From Glaciimonas sp. PAMC28666 (lineage in GTDB: Bacteria > Pseudomonadota > Gammaproteobacteria > Burkholderiales > Burkholderiaceae_D), in contig NZ_CP070304.1 of the NCBI RefSeq assembly GCF_016917355.1, positions 1,736,001 to 1,800,000 of the forward strand: a DNA stretch of 64,000 nucleotides. The letters run 5' to 3'. The stretch's first letter is position 1, and the number at the start of each line of letters is the position of its first letter. Below the pieces are notes generated by a model, which saw only the letters and a list, made by a program, of their open reading frames with translations, was not told the origin of the DNA and searched no databases. The position numbers were made by a program, and so were the translations under genes. This document shows, in pieces, positions 28,248 through 38,351 of the stretch.

Positions 28248-29708
28248 ATGCAATGGGAAGTCGTCATCGGTCTGGAAACGCATGCGCAGCTTTCGACCAA
28301 ATCAAAAATTTTTAGTGGATCATCTACCCTGTTTGGAGCCGAGCCGAATACGCAGGCTAGTCCGGTCGATCTGGCGTTACCAGGAGTATTGCCGGTACTT
28401 AATCGCGGTGCTGTGGAGCGCGCTATACAGTTTGGTCTGGCGGTGGATGCAGTCGTTGCAGCGCAGTCGGTTTTTGCGCGCAAGAACTACTTCTATCCCG
28501 ATTTGCCGAAAGGCTATCAGATTAGCCAATTCGAGATTCCTGTGGTGCAGGGAGGCAAAGTTTCGTTCGTGATGGAAAAAGATGGGAAGAGCGAAATCCG
28601 TTCGGTCCAGTTAACCCGCGCGCATCTGGAAGAGGATGCGGGGAAATCACTCCACGAAGACTATCAGGGCATGACCGGCATCGACTTGAATCGTGCCGGC
28701 ACACCATTGCTGGAAATCGTCACAGAACCGGATATGCGCAGTGCGGCGGAAGCCGTTGCTTACGCCAAATCGTTGCATGCGTTGGTCATGTGGCTGGGGA
28801 TTTCCGACGGTAACATGCAAGAAGGCTCTTTCCGCTGCGACGCCAACGTTTCTGTACGTCCAGTCGGGCAAAAAGAATATGGCACACGCCGTGAAGTCAA
28901 GAATTTGAACTCGTTCCGCTTCCTCGAAGAAGCGATCAATTACGAAGTCCAGAATCAAATTGAAACGATCGAAGATGGCGGCACCATTCGTCAGGAAACA
29001 CGCCTCTACGATCCGGATAAAAAAGAAACACGTTCAATGCGCAGCAAGGAAGACTCACAGGATTATCGTTATTTCCCTGATCCGGATTTGCCGCCGCTGG
29101 TTATTTCGCGTGAATGGGTCGAACGTGTCCGCGCGACCATGCCGGAATTACCCGGTGCGATGCGTGAACGCTTTATGCGTGATTACGGCCTGTCCGACTA
29201 CGACGCAATCGTCTTGACGCAATCAAAGGCAATGGCGGCGTATTTTGAAGGCGTGGTATCAAAGGCAGGCAAAGAACAGGCTAAACCGGCTGCCAATTGG
29301 CTGATGGGCGATGTCTCATCAACCTTGCACCGTGAAGGCGTCGACATCAGCGAGGCTCCCGTCAACGCAATTCAATTTGCATTGTTGCTGCAACGTATCG
29401 CGGACGGCACCATTTCCAACAAAATAGCCAAAGAAGTCTTTGCCGCGATGTGGGATGCAAAAGCGCCGCAAGATACGTTAGCTGATGAAATCATCGAGAG
29501 CAAAGGTCTCAAGCAGATTTCCGATAGCGGAGCGCTGGAAAAAATCATCGATGAAGTATTGGCAGCCAATGCTAAATCGGTCGAAGAATTTCGTGCCGGG
29601 AAGGAAAAAGCCTTTAACGCTCTCATCGGCCAAGCTATGAAAGCGAGTAAAGGTAAAGCAAATCCTGCACAGCTAACGGAGTTGCTGAAACAGAAGTTGA
29701 CATCCTAA
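28248..29708 (+). CDS. gatB: GatB, amidotransferase kinase subunit
   Basis: Subunit B phosphorylates and transamidates the misacylated tRNA. From the ATG at 28248 (486 residues) it opens with the expected [19 protein letters not shown] nine codons earlier is less likely. The family motifs [48 protein letters not shown] and the zinc-region-equivalent [15 protein letters not shown] are present. The C-terminal YqeY-like helical tail ends [17 protein letters not shown] strong hairpin follows. Confidence 0.97.
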   Translation: MQWEVVIGLETHAQLSTKSKIFSGSSTLFGAEPNTQASPVDLALPGVLPVLNRGAVERAIQFGLAVDAVVAAQSVFARKNYFYPDLPKGYQISQFEIPVVQGGKVSFVMEKDGKSEIRSVQLTRAHLEEDAGKSLHEDYQGMTGIDLNRAGTPLLEIVTEPDMRSAAEAVAYAKSLHALVMWLGISDGNMQEGSFRCDANVSVRPVGQKEYGTRREVKNLNSFRFLEEAINYEVQNQIETIEDGGTIRQETRLYDPDKKETRSMRSKEDSQDYRYFPDPDLPPLVISREWVERVRATMPELPGAMRERFMRDYGLSDYDAIVLTQSKAMAAYFEGVVSKAGKEQAKPAANWLMGDVSSTLHREGVDISEAPVNAIQFALLLQRIADGTISNKIAKEVFAAMWDAKAPQDTLADEIIESKGLKQISDSGALEKIIDEVLAANAKSVEEFRAGKEKAFNALIGQAMKASKGKANPAQLTELLKQKLTS

Positions 29709-29727
29709 GCGCACTAAATAAATAAGC

Positions 29728-29783
29728 AAAAAAAGTAACAGCGCCGGTTGATCAAACAAGTTGGATAGTTTGACTAACCGGCG
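29728..29783 (-). terminator. Hairpin between gatB and the DUF4124 gene
   Basis: CGCCGGTT-GA-TCAAAC pairs with GTTTGA-CT-AACCGGCG (29742-29783, one two-base internal loop) and lies between convergent genes. A seven-base A run at 29728-29734 gives a T-run on the minus strand, fitting termination of the leftward DUF4124 transcript. It may also end gatB. Confidence 0.55.
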
Positions 29784-29874
29784 TTATTACTCTCCTGGGT
29801 TGTCCGTGCAATCGGTGTTATTTACGGGTCCGCAAAAATACTCTTTTTCTGCCTTCTGCCTTCAAGCGTGCCGA

Positions 29875-30576
29875 TTAGCGATTCGAAGAGTTTGCCTGAT
29901 CCAGACTCAGGGTCCGGTACCGGGTTAAGGTCTCATCAAATTTCGCATTGATTCCAGCGGCTTCTTGCTGATGTTCACTCAAGCTGGTTTTACTTCCAAC
30001 CAAGGCCTGTTGCGCATCGTCGATTTTCCATTGAACGGGCGCAGGAAGCTTTTTATTCTTATAAAATTCGGCATCCGCCTGTGCCGCTTTCAATTGCCCC
30101 TCAGCCTCTACAATTGACGCCTGATCGCGTTTAATCATATCTTGGGAGAGCGCCAGATAGTAGCGGCGCGATGCGGTGATATCGTTCTCGCTGCGATAAC
30201 GCGCCATCAATGCCTTATCTTGCTGATGCTGCTCCTCCAGTGCCGCAGCCGCAATCCGATGTTTTTCCTCTTGCAGCTGCAGTTGATGTTTTTGTTCGGC
30301 ATTTAATGGCGCCGGAATTTCGCGCCGGAGCAAACCGGCGTTACTGAGTTCACGCATAGCCCGATCAGCACATTCGGGAGTGGGATGATCGGAGGTTATA
30401 GTCCTCCCTGCCCCATCCTTGCAAATAAAAATTTGGCTGACCGCGGGCGACGGCAGCACGCAAATAAAGGCGATCGCATAAAAAGTCAGGCGAGCCAAAT
30501 GAAACGCACCTCTGAAATGAGGCAGACGCGGTAAATTTAGGGGGGGGTTGAGTTGCACCTGTACGTCTGAATTCAT
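29875..30576 (-). CDS. DUF4124-type secreted coiled-coil protein
   Basis: Protein of 233 residues with a hydrophobic segment (LTFYAIAFICVLPSPAVSQ) that looks like a signal peptide, although about 30 polar residues precede it. The mature N-terminus IFICKDGAGRTITSDHPTPE matches the DUF4124 pattern, with a second Cys at PECADR. The rest is Gln/Glu/Ala-rich predicted coiled coil (residues about 95-225), including HQLQLQEEKHRIAAAALEEQ. Its function is unknown, probably in the periplasm. It stands alone, convergent with gatB. Confidence 0.7.
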   Translation of the reverse strand: MNSDVQVQLNPPLNLPRLPHFRGAFHLARLTFYAIAFICVLPSPAVSQIFICKDGAGRTITSDHPTPECADRAMRELSNAGLLRREIPAPLNAEQKHQLQLQEEKHRIAAAALEEQHQQDKALMARYRSENDITASRRYYLALSQDMIKRDQASIVEAEGQLKAAQADAEFYKNKKLPAPVQWKIDDAQQALVGSKTSLSEHQQEAAGINAKFDETLTRYRTLSLDQANSSNR

Positions 30577-30757
30577 GCGCCTATCCGCACCTTAACGTCA
30601 CGAGTCGCTATTCCGGCTTCGCCTTCCATCACCTGTACCTTCACAAAATAGTGCACGTAACGACTTCCAAAATCGCGTCTCGTCCACGAAAAAAAACGTT
30701 TAGATTTGACTACTTCACCTCAGCAGACAACGTGAAGAACTCGTCTGCCCGCGCAAA

Positions 30758-31423
30758 TCAGTTCACACCGTAACGCGTGCGATAGGTCGCAACCGCATCC
30801 TTGTATTGGGCTAACTGGGGGTCCGCACCGGCCGCCGAAATGTATGTCAGCAAATCATTCAAATTGCCGATTGAAATCACCGGCAATCCGAATTCCCGTC
30901 CTACCTCGTCGACCGCGGATTTTGCAGAAAGAGCATCATCTTTACCCGACCGCTCCATCCGATCAAGCGCAATCAGCACCGCACAAGGGGTCGCCCCGGC
31001 AGCGCGAATCATGGCGACTGACTCACGCACCGAAGTACCGGCCGAAATCACGTCATCAATAATCACCACGCGCCCTTGCAGCTTGGCGCCCACAATGGTG
31101 CCGCCCTCGCCGTGATCCTTGGCTTCCTTGCGGTTGTACGAAAACGCCACATTGCGTCCTTCTGCCGCCATCGCTACTGCAGTTGCCGAAGCCAGCGTAA
31201 TGCCCTTGTAAGCAGGACCAAACAACATGTCGAACTCGACTCCGGAGTCCAATAAAGTGCGCGCATAAAACTGCGCTAATTGCGCCAGGGTCGCGCCCTC
31301 ATTAAACAATCCGGCATTAAAAAAATAAGGCGATGTGCGCCCGGCCTTCGTCACAAAGTCGCCAAATCGCAAAACGCCGGAGGCCACAGAAAAGGCAATA
31401 AATTGTTGGCGTAAATTATTCAA
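30758..31423 (-). CDS. pyrE: PyrE, orotate phosphoribosyltransferase
   Basis: Transfers the phosphoribosyl group of PRPP to orotate in pyrimidine biosynthesis. It has 221 residues. The N-terminal orotate-binding region is FGDFVTKAGRTSPYFFN, followed by MLFGPAYKGITLA and the flexible-loop segment YNRKEAKDHGEGG. The PRPP-binding motif VVIIDDVISAGTS is present. It is monocistronic on the minus strand. Confidence 0.96.
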   Translation of the reverse strand: MNNLRQQFIAFSVASGVLRFGDFVTKAGRTSPYFFNAGLFNEGATLAQLAQFYARTLLDSGVEFDMLFGPAYKGITLASATAVAMAAEGRNVAFSYNRKEAKDHGEGGTIVGAKLQGRVVIIDDVISAGTSVRESVAMIRAAGATPCAVLIALDRMERSGKDDALSAKSAVDEVGREFGLPVISIGNLNDLLTYISAAGADPQLAQYKDAVATYRTRYGVN

Positions 31424-31692
31424 AATAGATTCCAGAAAGTAAATATGAACATTAAAATAACAATAAGTGACAAATTTGGTCGCCTGTTTCGTTACTTATT
31501 TTGTCGAAAGGACCTCGATATTCGACACATTCTGTCATTTTAAATGGTGTTCGCGCCGCCGGGTAATGAAATGCAAACAATGTGCCTGTTTCAACCTAAG
31601 AGCGAATTGGGTAGTTCTATCGAGTTAAGTGTTGCCGCACTCTGACGGGTCGAAACTTACGACATTGCGCAATCTTCGGTACACTACGCCCT

Positions 31693-32340
31693 ATGCCGCT
31701 TTCTTCCTCCCCCCAAATAGTTCAGCGTGGTAACGAACCGTATCAGGTCACTTTTGATGCCATGCGCGCCTATACTGACGCGCGCACATCAGCCACACCC
31801 GATCAGTTGTGGATCGTCGAACATCCGCCTGTCTTCACGCTAGGGCTAGCCGCCGACCCGAGCCATGTGCTGGCAGCGCATGCCATCCCAGTGGTACAGA
31901 CCGATCGTGGGGGCGAGGTCACTTATCATGGCCCCGGGCAGGTAGTCGTCTACTTGCTGATCGACTTACGCCGCAAACGCGCAGAAAGCCGACTTTTTGC
32001 ACGAGCATTCGTGCATGTTATCGAGCAAGCAGTGATCGAGACGCTCGCAGCGTATAATCTTGTTGGTGAGCGCAAACCCGGCGCGCCGGGTATTTACATG
32101 GCATCCGGTCCGTGGCAAGGGGCGAAGATCGCAGCGCTCGGGTTGAAAATTCGTGCCAGCGGCTGCACTTATCATGGCGTGTCGCTGAATGTTGCCATGG
32201 ATTTGACGCCATTTTCCTGGATCAATCCGTGCGGCTACGAAGGTTTGGCTACTGTCGATATGAAAACGCTGGACGTTGATGCGGCTCTATCAACAGTGCA
32301 GTTAGCACTCGCTCACATACTGATCGAACGCCTCGGTTGA
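31693..32340 (+). CDS. lipB: LipB, octanoyltransferase
   Basis: Moves octanoate from acyl carrier protein to lipoyl-dependent enzymes, the first step of lipoate synthesis. The 215-residue protein has [20 protein letters not shown], the catalytic Lys region [11 protein letters not shown] and the catalytic Cys in [16 protein letters not shown]. lipA follows after 27 bp on the same strand, so the two likely form an operon. Confidence 0.95.
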   Translation: MPLSSSPQIVQRGNEPYQVTFDAMRAYTDARTSATPDQLWIVEHPPVFTLGLAADPSHVLAAHAIPVVQTDRGGEVTYHGPGQVVVYLLIDLRRKRAESRLFARAFVHVIEQAVIETLAAYNLVGERKPGAPGIYMASGPWQGAKIAALGLKIRASGCTYHGVSLNVAMDLTPFSWINPCGYEGLATVDMKTLDVDAALSTVQLALAHILIERLG

Positions 32341-32367
32341 TGTTCACCACTGAAGATTACTTAGACT

Positions 32368-33402
32368 ATGACCACAGAAACTACTCCTCTACAAACTGCT
32401 GACATTGCTGAAATTGTTCGGCCCGCCAGTATTACCGCGCCGGCCCCCTATAATCCGCTGGAAAAGCAAAAAGGCGCTAGCAAAACGGCACGCATTCCGA
32501 TCAAGATCATTCCGATTGAGCGCCTCAAGAAACCTGACTGGATACGCGTAAAAGCGGCGTCGCCCACCACCCGCTTCTACGAAATCAAAGACATTTTGCG
32601 CGCCAATAGCCTGGTGACGGTCTGCGAAGAAGCTAGCTGCCCGAACATCGGTGAGTGTTTCGGTAAAGGGACCGCGACCTTTATGATCATGGGCGACAAA
32701 TGCACGCGTCGTTGCCCGTTCTGTGATGTCGGACACGGCCGCCCCGATCCGCTAGATGTCAACGAGCCAGAAAATCTGGCGAAAACCATCGCTGAATTAC
32801 GACTGAGTTATGTGGTTATCACCAGCGTTGACCGGGATGATCTGCGCGATGGTGGCGCTGGCCATTTTGCTGAATGTATCCGTCGTGTGCGTGAATTGTC
32901 ACCTAACACGCGCATTGAGATCCTGACGCCGGATTTCCGCGGTCGTATGGACCGTGCACTGGAAATACTGAACGCTGCACCGCCGGATGTGATGAACCAC
33001 AACTTGGAAACTGCACCACGCCTGTACAAGGAGGCGCGCCCAGGATCTGATTATGACTATTCGCTAAATCTGCTCAAACGCTTTAAAGCGCTGCATCCGA
33101 ATGTTCCGACCAAATCCGGGATCATGGTCGGCCTGGGTGAAACCGACGAAGAAGTGTTGCAAGTGATGCGTGACTTACGCGCCCACGACGTCGACATGCT
33201 GACTATCGGCCAATACCTGATGCCAAGCGGCAACCATTTACCGGTCCGCCGTTACGTACATCCTGATACCTTCAGGATGTACGAAGAAGAAGCTTACAAG
33301 ATGGGCTTTGTCCATGCTGCAGTCGGGGCAATGGTACGTAGTTCGTATCATGCAGATGAGCAGGCGCACGATGTTTTGGCGGCTGCAGCACTGCCAAAAT
33401 GA
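32368..33402 (+). CDS. lipA: LipA, lipoyl synthase
   Basis: Radical-SAM enzyme (344 residues) inserting two sulphurs into octanoyl groups. Both clusters are recognisable: the auxiliary [13 protein letters not shown] (C-x4-C-x5-C) and the radical-SAM [10 protein letters not shown] (C-x3-C-x2-C). The C-terminal RSSYHADEQ supplies the Ser ligand of the auxiliary cluster. The first about 50 residues are a variable extension common in betaproteobacteria. A strong hairpin separates it from the convergent pxp operon. Confidence 0.97.
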   Translation: MTTETTPLQTADIAEIVRPASITAPAPYNPLEKQKGASKTARIPIKIIPIERLKKPDWIRVKAASPTTRFYEIKDILRANSLVTVCEEASCPNIGECFGKGTATFMIMGDKCTRRCPFCDVGHGRPDPLDVNEPENLAKTIAELRLSYVVITSVDRDDLRDGGAGHFAECIRRVRELSPNTRIEILTPDFRGRMDRALEILNAAPPDVMNHNLETAPRLYKEARPGSDYDYSLNLLKRFKALHPNVPTKSGIMVGLGETDEEVLQVMRDLRAHDVDMLTIGQYLMPSGNHLPVRRYVHPDTFRMYEEEAYKMGFVHAAVGAMVRSSYHADEQAHDVLAAAALPK

Positions 33403-33428
33403 CGGCTGTAGAAAGATAATAGAAATGA

Positions 33429-33463
33429 ATGCAAAAGCGCCGATCTTGTCGGCGCTTCTGCAT
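33429..33463. terminator. Bidirectional hairpin between lipA and the DUF979 gene
   Basis: Fifteen-base arms (ATGCAAAAGCGCCGA and TCGGCGCTTCTGCAT, one mismatch) around a TCTTG loop, between convergent genes. The T-run is weak, but the stem is long and GC-rich. Confidence 0.6.
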
Positions 33464-33469
33464 TTCCAC

Positions 33470-34426
33470 TTATCGGTTCATCAGAAAATAAAGAAGGAAT
33501 ACGTTCACCACCAATAGCGTGAGTGCTGTTGGCAGCTGCGCTTTTATCACGGCATTGCGATCCGGCAATTCCAGTAACGCTGCAGGCACAATATTGAAGT
33601 TTGCCGCCATCGGCGTCATCAAGGTGCCGCAATAACCTGAAAACATTCCGATTGAGGCCATGACGGCGGGATTCGCGCCAAATACGCCGACGAGGACCGG
33701 TACGCCGACGCCGCCCGCCATCACCGGAAAGGCAGCAAAACCGTTACCCATCACGATCGTAAATAATGCCATGCCAAACACGTACACCATGACAGCGACA
33801 AATTTATAATCCATGTTGATGTACGACGTGGTGATATGCGCCACCGCCTTCCCGACCCCCGCATCCGAGAACACCAAACCCAGCATTCCGAGCATTTGCG
33901 GTAAAACCACGGCCCAGCCCAACGCTTCTGTCAGACGGCGCGATTCACGCATGGATTGAGCGGGCGTGTCATGGGTTAACCAGCAAGCGAGCCCGAGTGC
34001 GACGATACAACCAATACCAAGACTGACCAGCGTGGTATTTTTTGGGTCAAGCAAAAAACTATCTCCGATTTTGACGCTGTGCAGCAGCACAGTGCCGATC
34101 ACCGTCACAATCGGGATCGCCAAAGCGGGGACGAATAATTTATTCCCAAGCCGGCCAGCACTGGCGCGCCGCGCCGCATCAGGAAGCTCAACGTGCTTGC
34201 CGGCGCCGACCCATCCAAGACCAGCGATCAGCGCCATCAGAATGACGCCAAGGCCGACCAGTGACGGAGGCAACCGGTCTCCGATTAAAAACGCGGCCGC
34301 GAATAATCCCCAAAATAAGCCGCTGGACCAACGCCGCGGATTTGTGCTGTCGCGTAAGGTCATGCCGGCGGTGATCGCGAGAATGATGCCTACCAGATAG
34401 TAAAGATAAGTGACGGAAATGATCAT
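33470..34426 (-). CDS. DUF979 membrane protein, probable 5-oxoproline permease component
   Basis: Polytopic membrane protein of 318 residues (about nine to ten hydrophobic segments) of the DUF979 family, found with DUF969 next to 5-oxoprolinase genes. I use the ATG at 34426, whose ATGA overlaps the DUF969 stop. The frame is open further upstream but lies over that gene. Visible family features are YYLVGIILAITAGMTLRD, VMGNGFAAFPVMAGGVGVP and CGTLMTPMAANFNIVPAALL. The likely role, import of 5-oxoproline with the DUF969 protein, is inferred from context. Confidence 0.82.
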   Translation of the reverse strand: MIISVTYLYYLVGIILAITAGMTLRDSTNPRRWSSGLFWGLFAAAFLIGDRLPPSLVGLGVILMALIAGLGWVGAGKHVELPDAARRASAGRLGNKLFVPALAIPIVTVIGTVLLHSVKIGDSFLLDPKNTTLVSLGIGCIVALGLACWLTHDTPAQSMRESRRLTEALGWAVVLPQMLGMLGLVFSDAGVGKAVAHITTSYINMDYKFVAVMVYVFGMALFTIVMGNGFAAFPVMAGGVGVPVLVGVFGANPAVMASIGMFSGYCGTLMTPMAANFNIVPAALLELPDRNAVIKAQLPTALTLLVVNVFLLYFLMNR

Positions 34427-35172
34427 GACTTGGTCCCGTCCTGCTGAGGCTTGGCGGCTGTGGTCGTGGTTTTCCCGGCCGGCTGGTAATTCATCTCGCG
34501 GTCTAGCGCGGCGTCCAGCCGCGATAAGCGGTAGCCATGAACAATAAAGGCAGAAATCGCGGTTGGAATACCCCACAGCGCGATATGCAACGGCTCAACA
34601 TCGATACCGGCCTCATGCAGAAAGGTCGACATGAGCACGATAGCGCCGAAGGCCACAAAAATATCCTCGCCGAAAAACAACCCAATATTGTCCGTAGCTG
34701 CAGCGTAGGCCCGTAACTTATACCGAACGGCATCGGTCAGTTTTCCATACCGGGTTTCGGCTGCGCCCTCGGTCATCGGTGCCAGCAACGGCCGAACCAT
34801 TTGGGGATGTCCGCCCAGACTCGTCAATCCGATGGCAGCGGTTAACTCGCGCGCGGCCAGATAAACAATTAGCAGTCGGCCAGCGGTGGCCGACTTAATA
34901 CGCGCTATCCAGTTTTGCGCGTGCAGTCGCAACCCGTGCCGCTCAAGCAGTCCGATAATAGCGAGCGGCAATAGAATAATTAAAGGCAAATTGCGGGTCT
35001 TGATAAACCCCGAGCCGATCTCTGCAAGCACCTTCTCGGCAGGAAATTGGGCGGCGATCCCGGTCACAATAGCAGCGACAGCGACCACGAGCATAGGATT
35101 AAAGCGAAAGACAAAACCCGCAATGATGACAACAACGCCGATTAACGGCCACAGACTGACAGCAGAATGCAT
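34423..35172 (-). CDS. DUF969 membrane protein, probable 5-oxoproline permease component
   Basis: Membrane protein of 249 residues with about six hydrophobic segments. It belongs to the DUF969 family that pairs with DUF979 in pyroglutamate loci. The N-terminus LWPLIGVVVIIAGFVFRFNP and the block LIILLPLAIIGLLERHGLR are typical. AAIGLTSLGGHPQMVRPLLAP and LFFGEDIFVAFGAIVLM follow. The polar C-terminus overlaps the start of the DUF979 gene by four bases, so the two are made together. Confidence 0.82.
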   Translation of the reverse strand: MHSAVSLWPLIGVVVIIAGFVFRFNPMLVVAVAAIVTGIAAQFPAEKVLAEIGSGFIKTRNLPLIILLPLAIIGLLERHGLRLHAQNWIARIKSATAGRLLIVYLAARELTAAIGLTSLGGHPQMVRPLLAPMTEGAAETRYGKLTDAVRYKLRAYAAATDNIGLFFGEDIFVAFGAIVLMSTFLHEAGIDVEPLHIALWGIPTAISAFIVHGYRLSRLDAALDREMNYQPAGKTTTTAAKPQQDGTKS

Positions 35173-35311
35173 AATATTTCCAATATGGTGATGGCTAAAG
35201 GATGGGTCATAGTTGCGTCGTTGATTGTCCTGTAGTTTTTGTCCTCATGGAGTGGTGGTATGGTGCATTGGTGCATTGGCTATATCCCATCGAGTAGCGC
35301 GCAACGATATT

Positions 35312-36232
35312 TTATTTCAATAAAGGAAACAGGGAATAACGATCTGTACTCGATACTGCAGCGCTCGCATGGTGCGCCGAGACGGTGATGCCCTCCTGCG
35401 CCAGATAAGCGCGAATACGCTGAGCAAATGCCAGTGCGTGCGCACCATCGCCATGCAAACAAACCGTATTCGCGGTCAACGGAACCCAACTTCCGTCTAT
35501 CGCCTGCACTCTGCTATCTCGCACCATGCTGATCGTTTGCGCTAGTGCCTTCTCTTCGTCCTCGATCAAATCCCCGGTTGAGCCGCGTTTGACCAGACTG
35601 CCATCGGGGCTATAACCACGGTCGGCAAAAACCTCTTCAATCGCCGATAAGCCAGCCCGTTTCGCCGCCGCAATCAGTGCACTGTTTGCTAACCCGAAAA
35701 GGGCTAATGCCGGATCAAAATCTCGCACCGCAGCAACAACTGCATCGGCTAACGTAGGATCACGTGCAGCTTGGTTATACAGGGCACCGTGCGGCTTTAC
35801 GTGCCTTAAGCGCGCGCCCTGTGCTTCTGCAATTGCAGCAAGTGCACCGATCTGGTAAAGGATGCCGCTATAAATCTCTTGCGCTGGCAGATGCATCTCG
35901 GTACGGCCAAAATTATCGGGATCCGGGAAACTGGGATGCGCGCCGATGGCAACGCCATACTGTATCGCCCAAGCGACGGTCTGCTGCATCAACCCAGCTC
36001 TACCTGCATGCCAGCCACAGGCAATATTGGCGGAACTGATCAATGCCAACAAAGCTTGATCGTTAGCGCCGCCCTCGCCGAGGTCAGCGTTAAGGTCTAC
36101 AGAAAGGCGAGGCTCTGCACCTGAGGAAGACTGCTGGGCTAAGGGCTTGGCGGAAGTCACCATAGAAGCAGGTGATAAGCCGGACTCCGAAACATCTGAC
36201 GATTTTTCCACTCGTTTAGTAATCTTTGTCAT
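35312..36232 (-). CDS. pxpA: PxpA, 5-oxoprolinase subunit A (LamB/YcsF family)
   Basis: Catalytic subunit of the ATP-dependent 5-oxoprolinase PxpABC that opens 5-oxoproline to glutamate. The conserved core begins [11 protein letters not shown] and includes [23 protein letters not shown] and [13 protein letters not shown]. The family usually starts directly at the DLNADLGEG strand. This reading frame carries about 44 extra Ser/Lys-rich residues before it, with an internal Met (codon 24) as an alternative start. It lies about 20 bp after pxpC. Confidence 0.9.
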   Translation of the reverse strand: MTKITKRVEKSSDVSESGLSPASMVTSAKPLAQQSSSGAEPRLSVDLNADLGEGGANDQALLALISSANIACGWHAGRAGLMQQTVAWAIQYGVAIGAHPSFPDPDNFGRTEMHLPAQEIYSGILYQIGALAAIAEAQGARLRHVKPHGALYNQAARDPTLADAVVAAVRDFDPALALFGLANSALIAAAKRAGLSAIEEVFADRGYSPDGSLVKRGSTGDLIEDEEKALAQTISMVRDSRVQAIDGSWVPLTANTVCLHGDGAHALAFAQRIRAYLAQEGITVSAHHASAAVSSTDRYSLFPLLK

Positions 36233-36254
36233 CGCTTACTCCGTTATTTTTCCG

Positions 36255-37247
36255 TCATTTTTTAACCGGGTGCTGCCAAGCGATCGCCCGGTTAATTTGC
36301 TCCAGGTATAACGTTTCATTGATAAGCTCCTGGCGGGCTTGTTCGGCGTTGTACTCCACAAACTGCAGCGTCCGATTAAAGCGCAGTTGTGCAAGTTTCG
36401 AAATATCGGCCGTAATCACCACGCCGATTTTTGGATAGCCTCCGGTGGTTTGGGCATCGGCCATCAGAATAATCGGCTGGCCGGCTGGTGGTACTTGAAT
36501 CACGCCGGGGAATACGCCGTGAGACAGCATATCGACGTTTTTTTTGATTTTTAATTCCGGGCCAGACAGCCGAAATCCCATCCGATTACTTTGGGGCGTA
36601 AGCGTCCATACACTGTCCCAGAAGGCACGCTGAGTAGACACGGAGAATTGCGTATATTCCGGCCCTGGAATCACCCGAAGCGGCATTGGCTGCGCACCCG
36701 GCGATTGCACATCGCGTCCATACCAATCAGGTGCACGAACACCAAAACGGGGTGCACGACCAATCGCAACGGAGGCTGGCGTCGTGGCATCCATCGTCAA
36801 GCGGTCCCCTTCCACAAGCGCACGACCACAGTGACCGCCAAACCCAGCGGACAAATCCGTCGCACGCGAACCTAATTGCATAGGCACATTAATTCCACCG
36901 GCGATGGCGACATAGGCACGCATGCCATTTCTGGCGCCATCCAATGTCAAGGTCTGGCCCGCCCGCACCGGTGCGCTCCACCACAACGCGAGGCTTTTAC
37001 CGTCAAGCGTTGCGGCAAAATCAGCGCCACCGATAGCAATGCGGGTATCGACTGTAAACCGCAACGTGCATGGACCTAGTGTCATTTCCAGGGCCGCGGC
37101 GTCAATAGCATTACCGACCAGCTTATTGGCAATCGCAAGTGCGGTCTGGTCTAATGCACCCGCTTGACAGATTCCCAGATGACGAAAGCCGCTGCGCCCC
37201 CTATCTTGAACAGAATTCAGGCGTCCGGCGCGAAGGACCTCAATCAT
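36255..37247 (-). CDS. pxpC: PxpC, 5-oxoprolinase subunit C
   Basis: Carboxyltransferase domain subunit (KipA-like) of the 5-oxoprolinase complex, 330 residues. The start MIEVLRAGRLNSVQDRGRSG and the following HLGICQAGALDQ are hallmarks. IAIGGADFAATLDG, MGFRLSGPELK and IILMADAQTTGGYPKIGVV complete the pattern. The start overlaps the pxpB stop by four bases. Confidence 0.93.
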   Translation of the reverse strand: MIEVLRAGRLNSVQDRGRSGFRHLGICQAGALDQTALAIANKLVGNAIDAAALEMTLGPCTLRFTVDTRIAIGGADFAATLDGKSLALWWSAPVRAGQTLTLDGARNGMRAYVAIAGGINVPMQLGSRATDLSAGFGGHCGRALVEGDRLTMDATTPASVAIGRAPRFGVRAPDWYGRDVQSPGAQPMPLRVIPGPEYTQFSVSTQRAFWDSVWTLTPQSNRMGFRLSGPELKIKKNVDMLSHGVFPGVIQVPPAGQPIILMADAQTTGGYPKIGVVITADISKLAQLRFNRTLQFVEYNAEQARQELINETLYLEQINRAIAWQHPVKK

Positions 37248-37936
37248 GACAGATCCCCGCTAGCCACAAAACGCACGCGGTCACCTGGTTGCAATAGCGT
37301 CGGCGGTGCCGCGCACGGATCGAATAAACGTACATCAGAATAGCCAATTAACTGCCAGCCACCCGGCGAGGCCGCGGGATAGATGGCGGTTTGGCTACCG
37401 CCGATGGCGACCGAACCGGCAGGTACGACCAATCTTGGTTCAGGGCGACGCGGTGTTGCTAATAATGGGTCCAGCCCGCCCATGTATGCAAAACCGGGTT
37501 GGAAGCCGAGGAAAAAAACAATGTAATCTGCGGCGGTATGGCGCTTGATGACTTCCGCTACCGACAACCCGGTATGCTCGGCAACGATAGTAAGATCAGG
37601 ACCGCGTTCCCCTCCGTAGACCACAGGAATTTCAATTTCACGTCCGCTCTTGACGACGGCGCTGGTCTTATTCCATGCAGTTAATAATTTGTCGGCGAGA
37701 TGATCCGCGTCAGCAATTAAAGGATCAAAAATGATCGTTAGATTGTTCATGCCGGGAACAACATCCAGGACATGCAGCCAACCGCCTGCTTTTACAGCGA
37801 TTGCCCACAAGCGCTGCTGCGAGGCCAACGTAGCGGTACCGGCTGCGTTCCCTGCGTCCTTAATACTTAAGACGATGGCACCTTCACCCAGAAGGTGAAT
37901 TTCGGCCTGACACGGGTTTGGCGCGGTCGCAGTCAT
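37244..37936 (-). CDS. pxpB: PxpB, 5-oxoprolinase subunit B
   Basis: KipI-like subunit (230 residues) of the 5-oxoprolinase. Characteristic blocks are PVVYGGERGPDL, DYIVFFLGFQPGFAYMGGLD, PRLVVPAGSVAIGGSQTAIY and SPGGWQLIG. It is first in the leftward operon pxpB-pxpC-pxpA-DUF969-DUF979. AGGA lies upstream of its ATG, and a perfect 18-base palindrome begins 15 bp upstream of the start codon. Confidence 0.94.
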   Translation of the reverse strand: MTATAPNPCQAEIHLLGEGAIVLSIKDAGNAAGTATLASQQRLWAIAVKAGGWLHVLDVVPGMNNLTIIFDPLIADADHLADKLLTAWNKTSAVVKSGREIEIPVVYGGERGPDLTIVAEHTGLSVAEVIKRHTAADYIVFFLGFQPGFAYMGGLDPLLATPRRPEPRLVVPAGSVAIGGSQTAIYPAASPGGWQLIGYSDVRLFDPCAAPPTLLQPGDRVRFVASGDLS

Positions 37937-37951
37937 TGGACAAATTTCCTT

Positions 37952-37969
37952 GCGCTTGCTAGCAAGCGC
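37952..37969. promoter_or_regulatory. Perfect 18-bp palindrome before pxpB, candidate operator
   Basis: GCGCTTGCTAGCAAGCGC reads the same on both strands and sits immediately upstream of the pxpB Shine-Dalgarno. The divergent gene encodes a MarR-like regulator, whose family binds such palindromes. The link is inference. Confidence 0.55.
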
Positions 37970-38351
37970 TACATGATGGTGAGGGATTAAGTCAAAGCCG
38001 AGTTAATCATTAGCTAAGCAAAAATAACGCCAGATGCTAGCAATATCAACCATCAAAAATAAAATGTCAATAAAATGTATATAAATAGCGGATAAATCAC
38101 AATTGTATTGTTCGCGTGATACCGTTTAAAATGGTGTCGGAGAGCGCTCCAACGTCGACGATTTCACTGATATCAAGATGAAGAGACTGAAGGTCACTCT
38201 GTCACTCTTAATTGGCATGCATCGGTATATTTTTTCAGGTGACGCATTGTTTCTAAAAAGCAACAACTATCGCACTGACTCGAAGCACGTACTGGCCAAA
38301 AGTCACTTATGAACCAAGTTTTACGCCATCATGGGCGCATTAGGGCTAAGC
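37970..38351. other. Intergenic region between pxpB and the regulator gene
   Basis: AT-rich divergent promoter region of about 380 bases without a gene. Apart from the pxpB palindrome I see only a short GAGCGCTC inverted repeat near 38144. No -35/-10 pair is strong enough to call. Confidence 0.4.
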
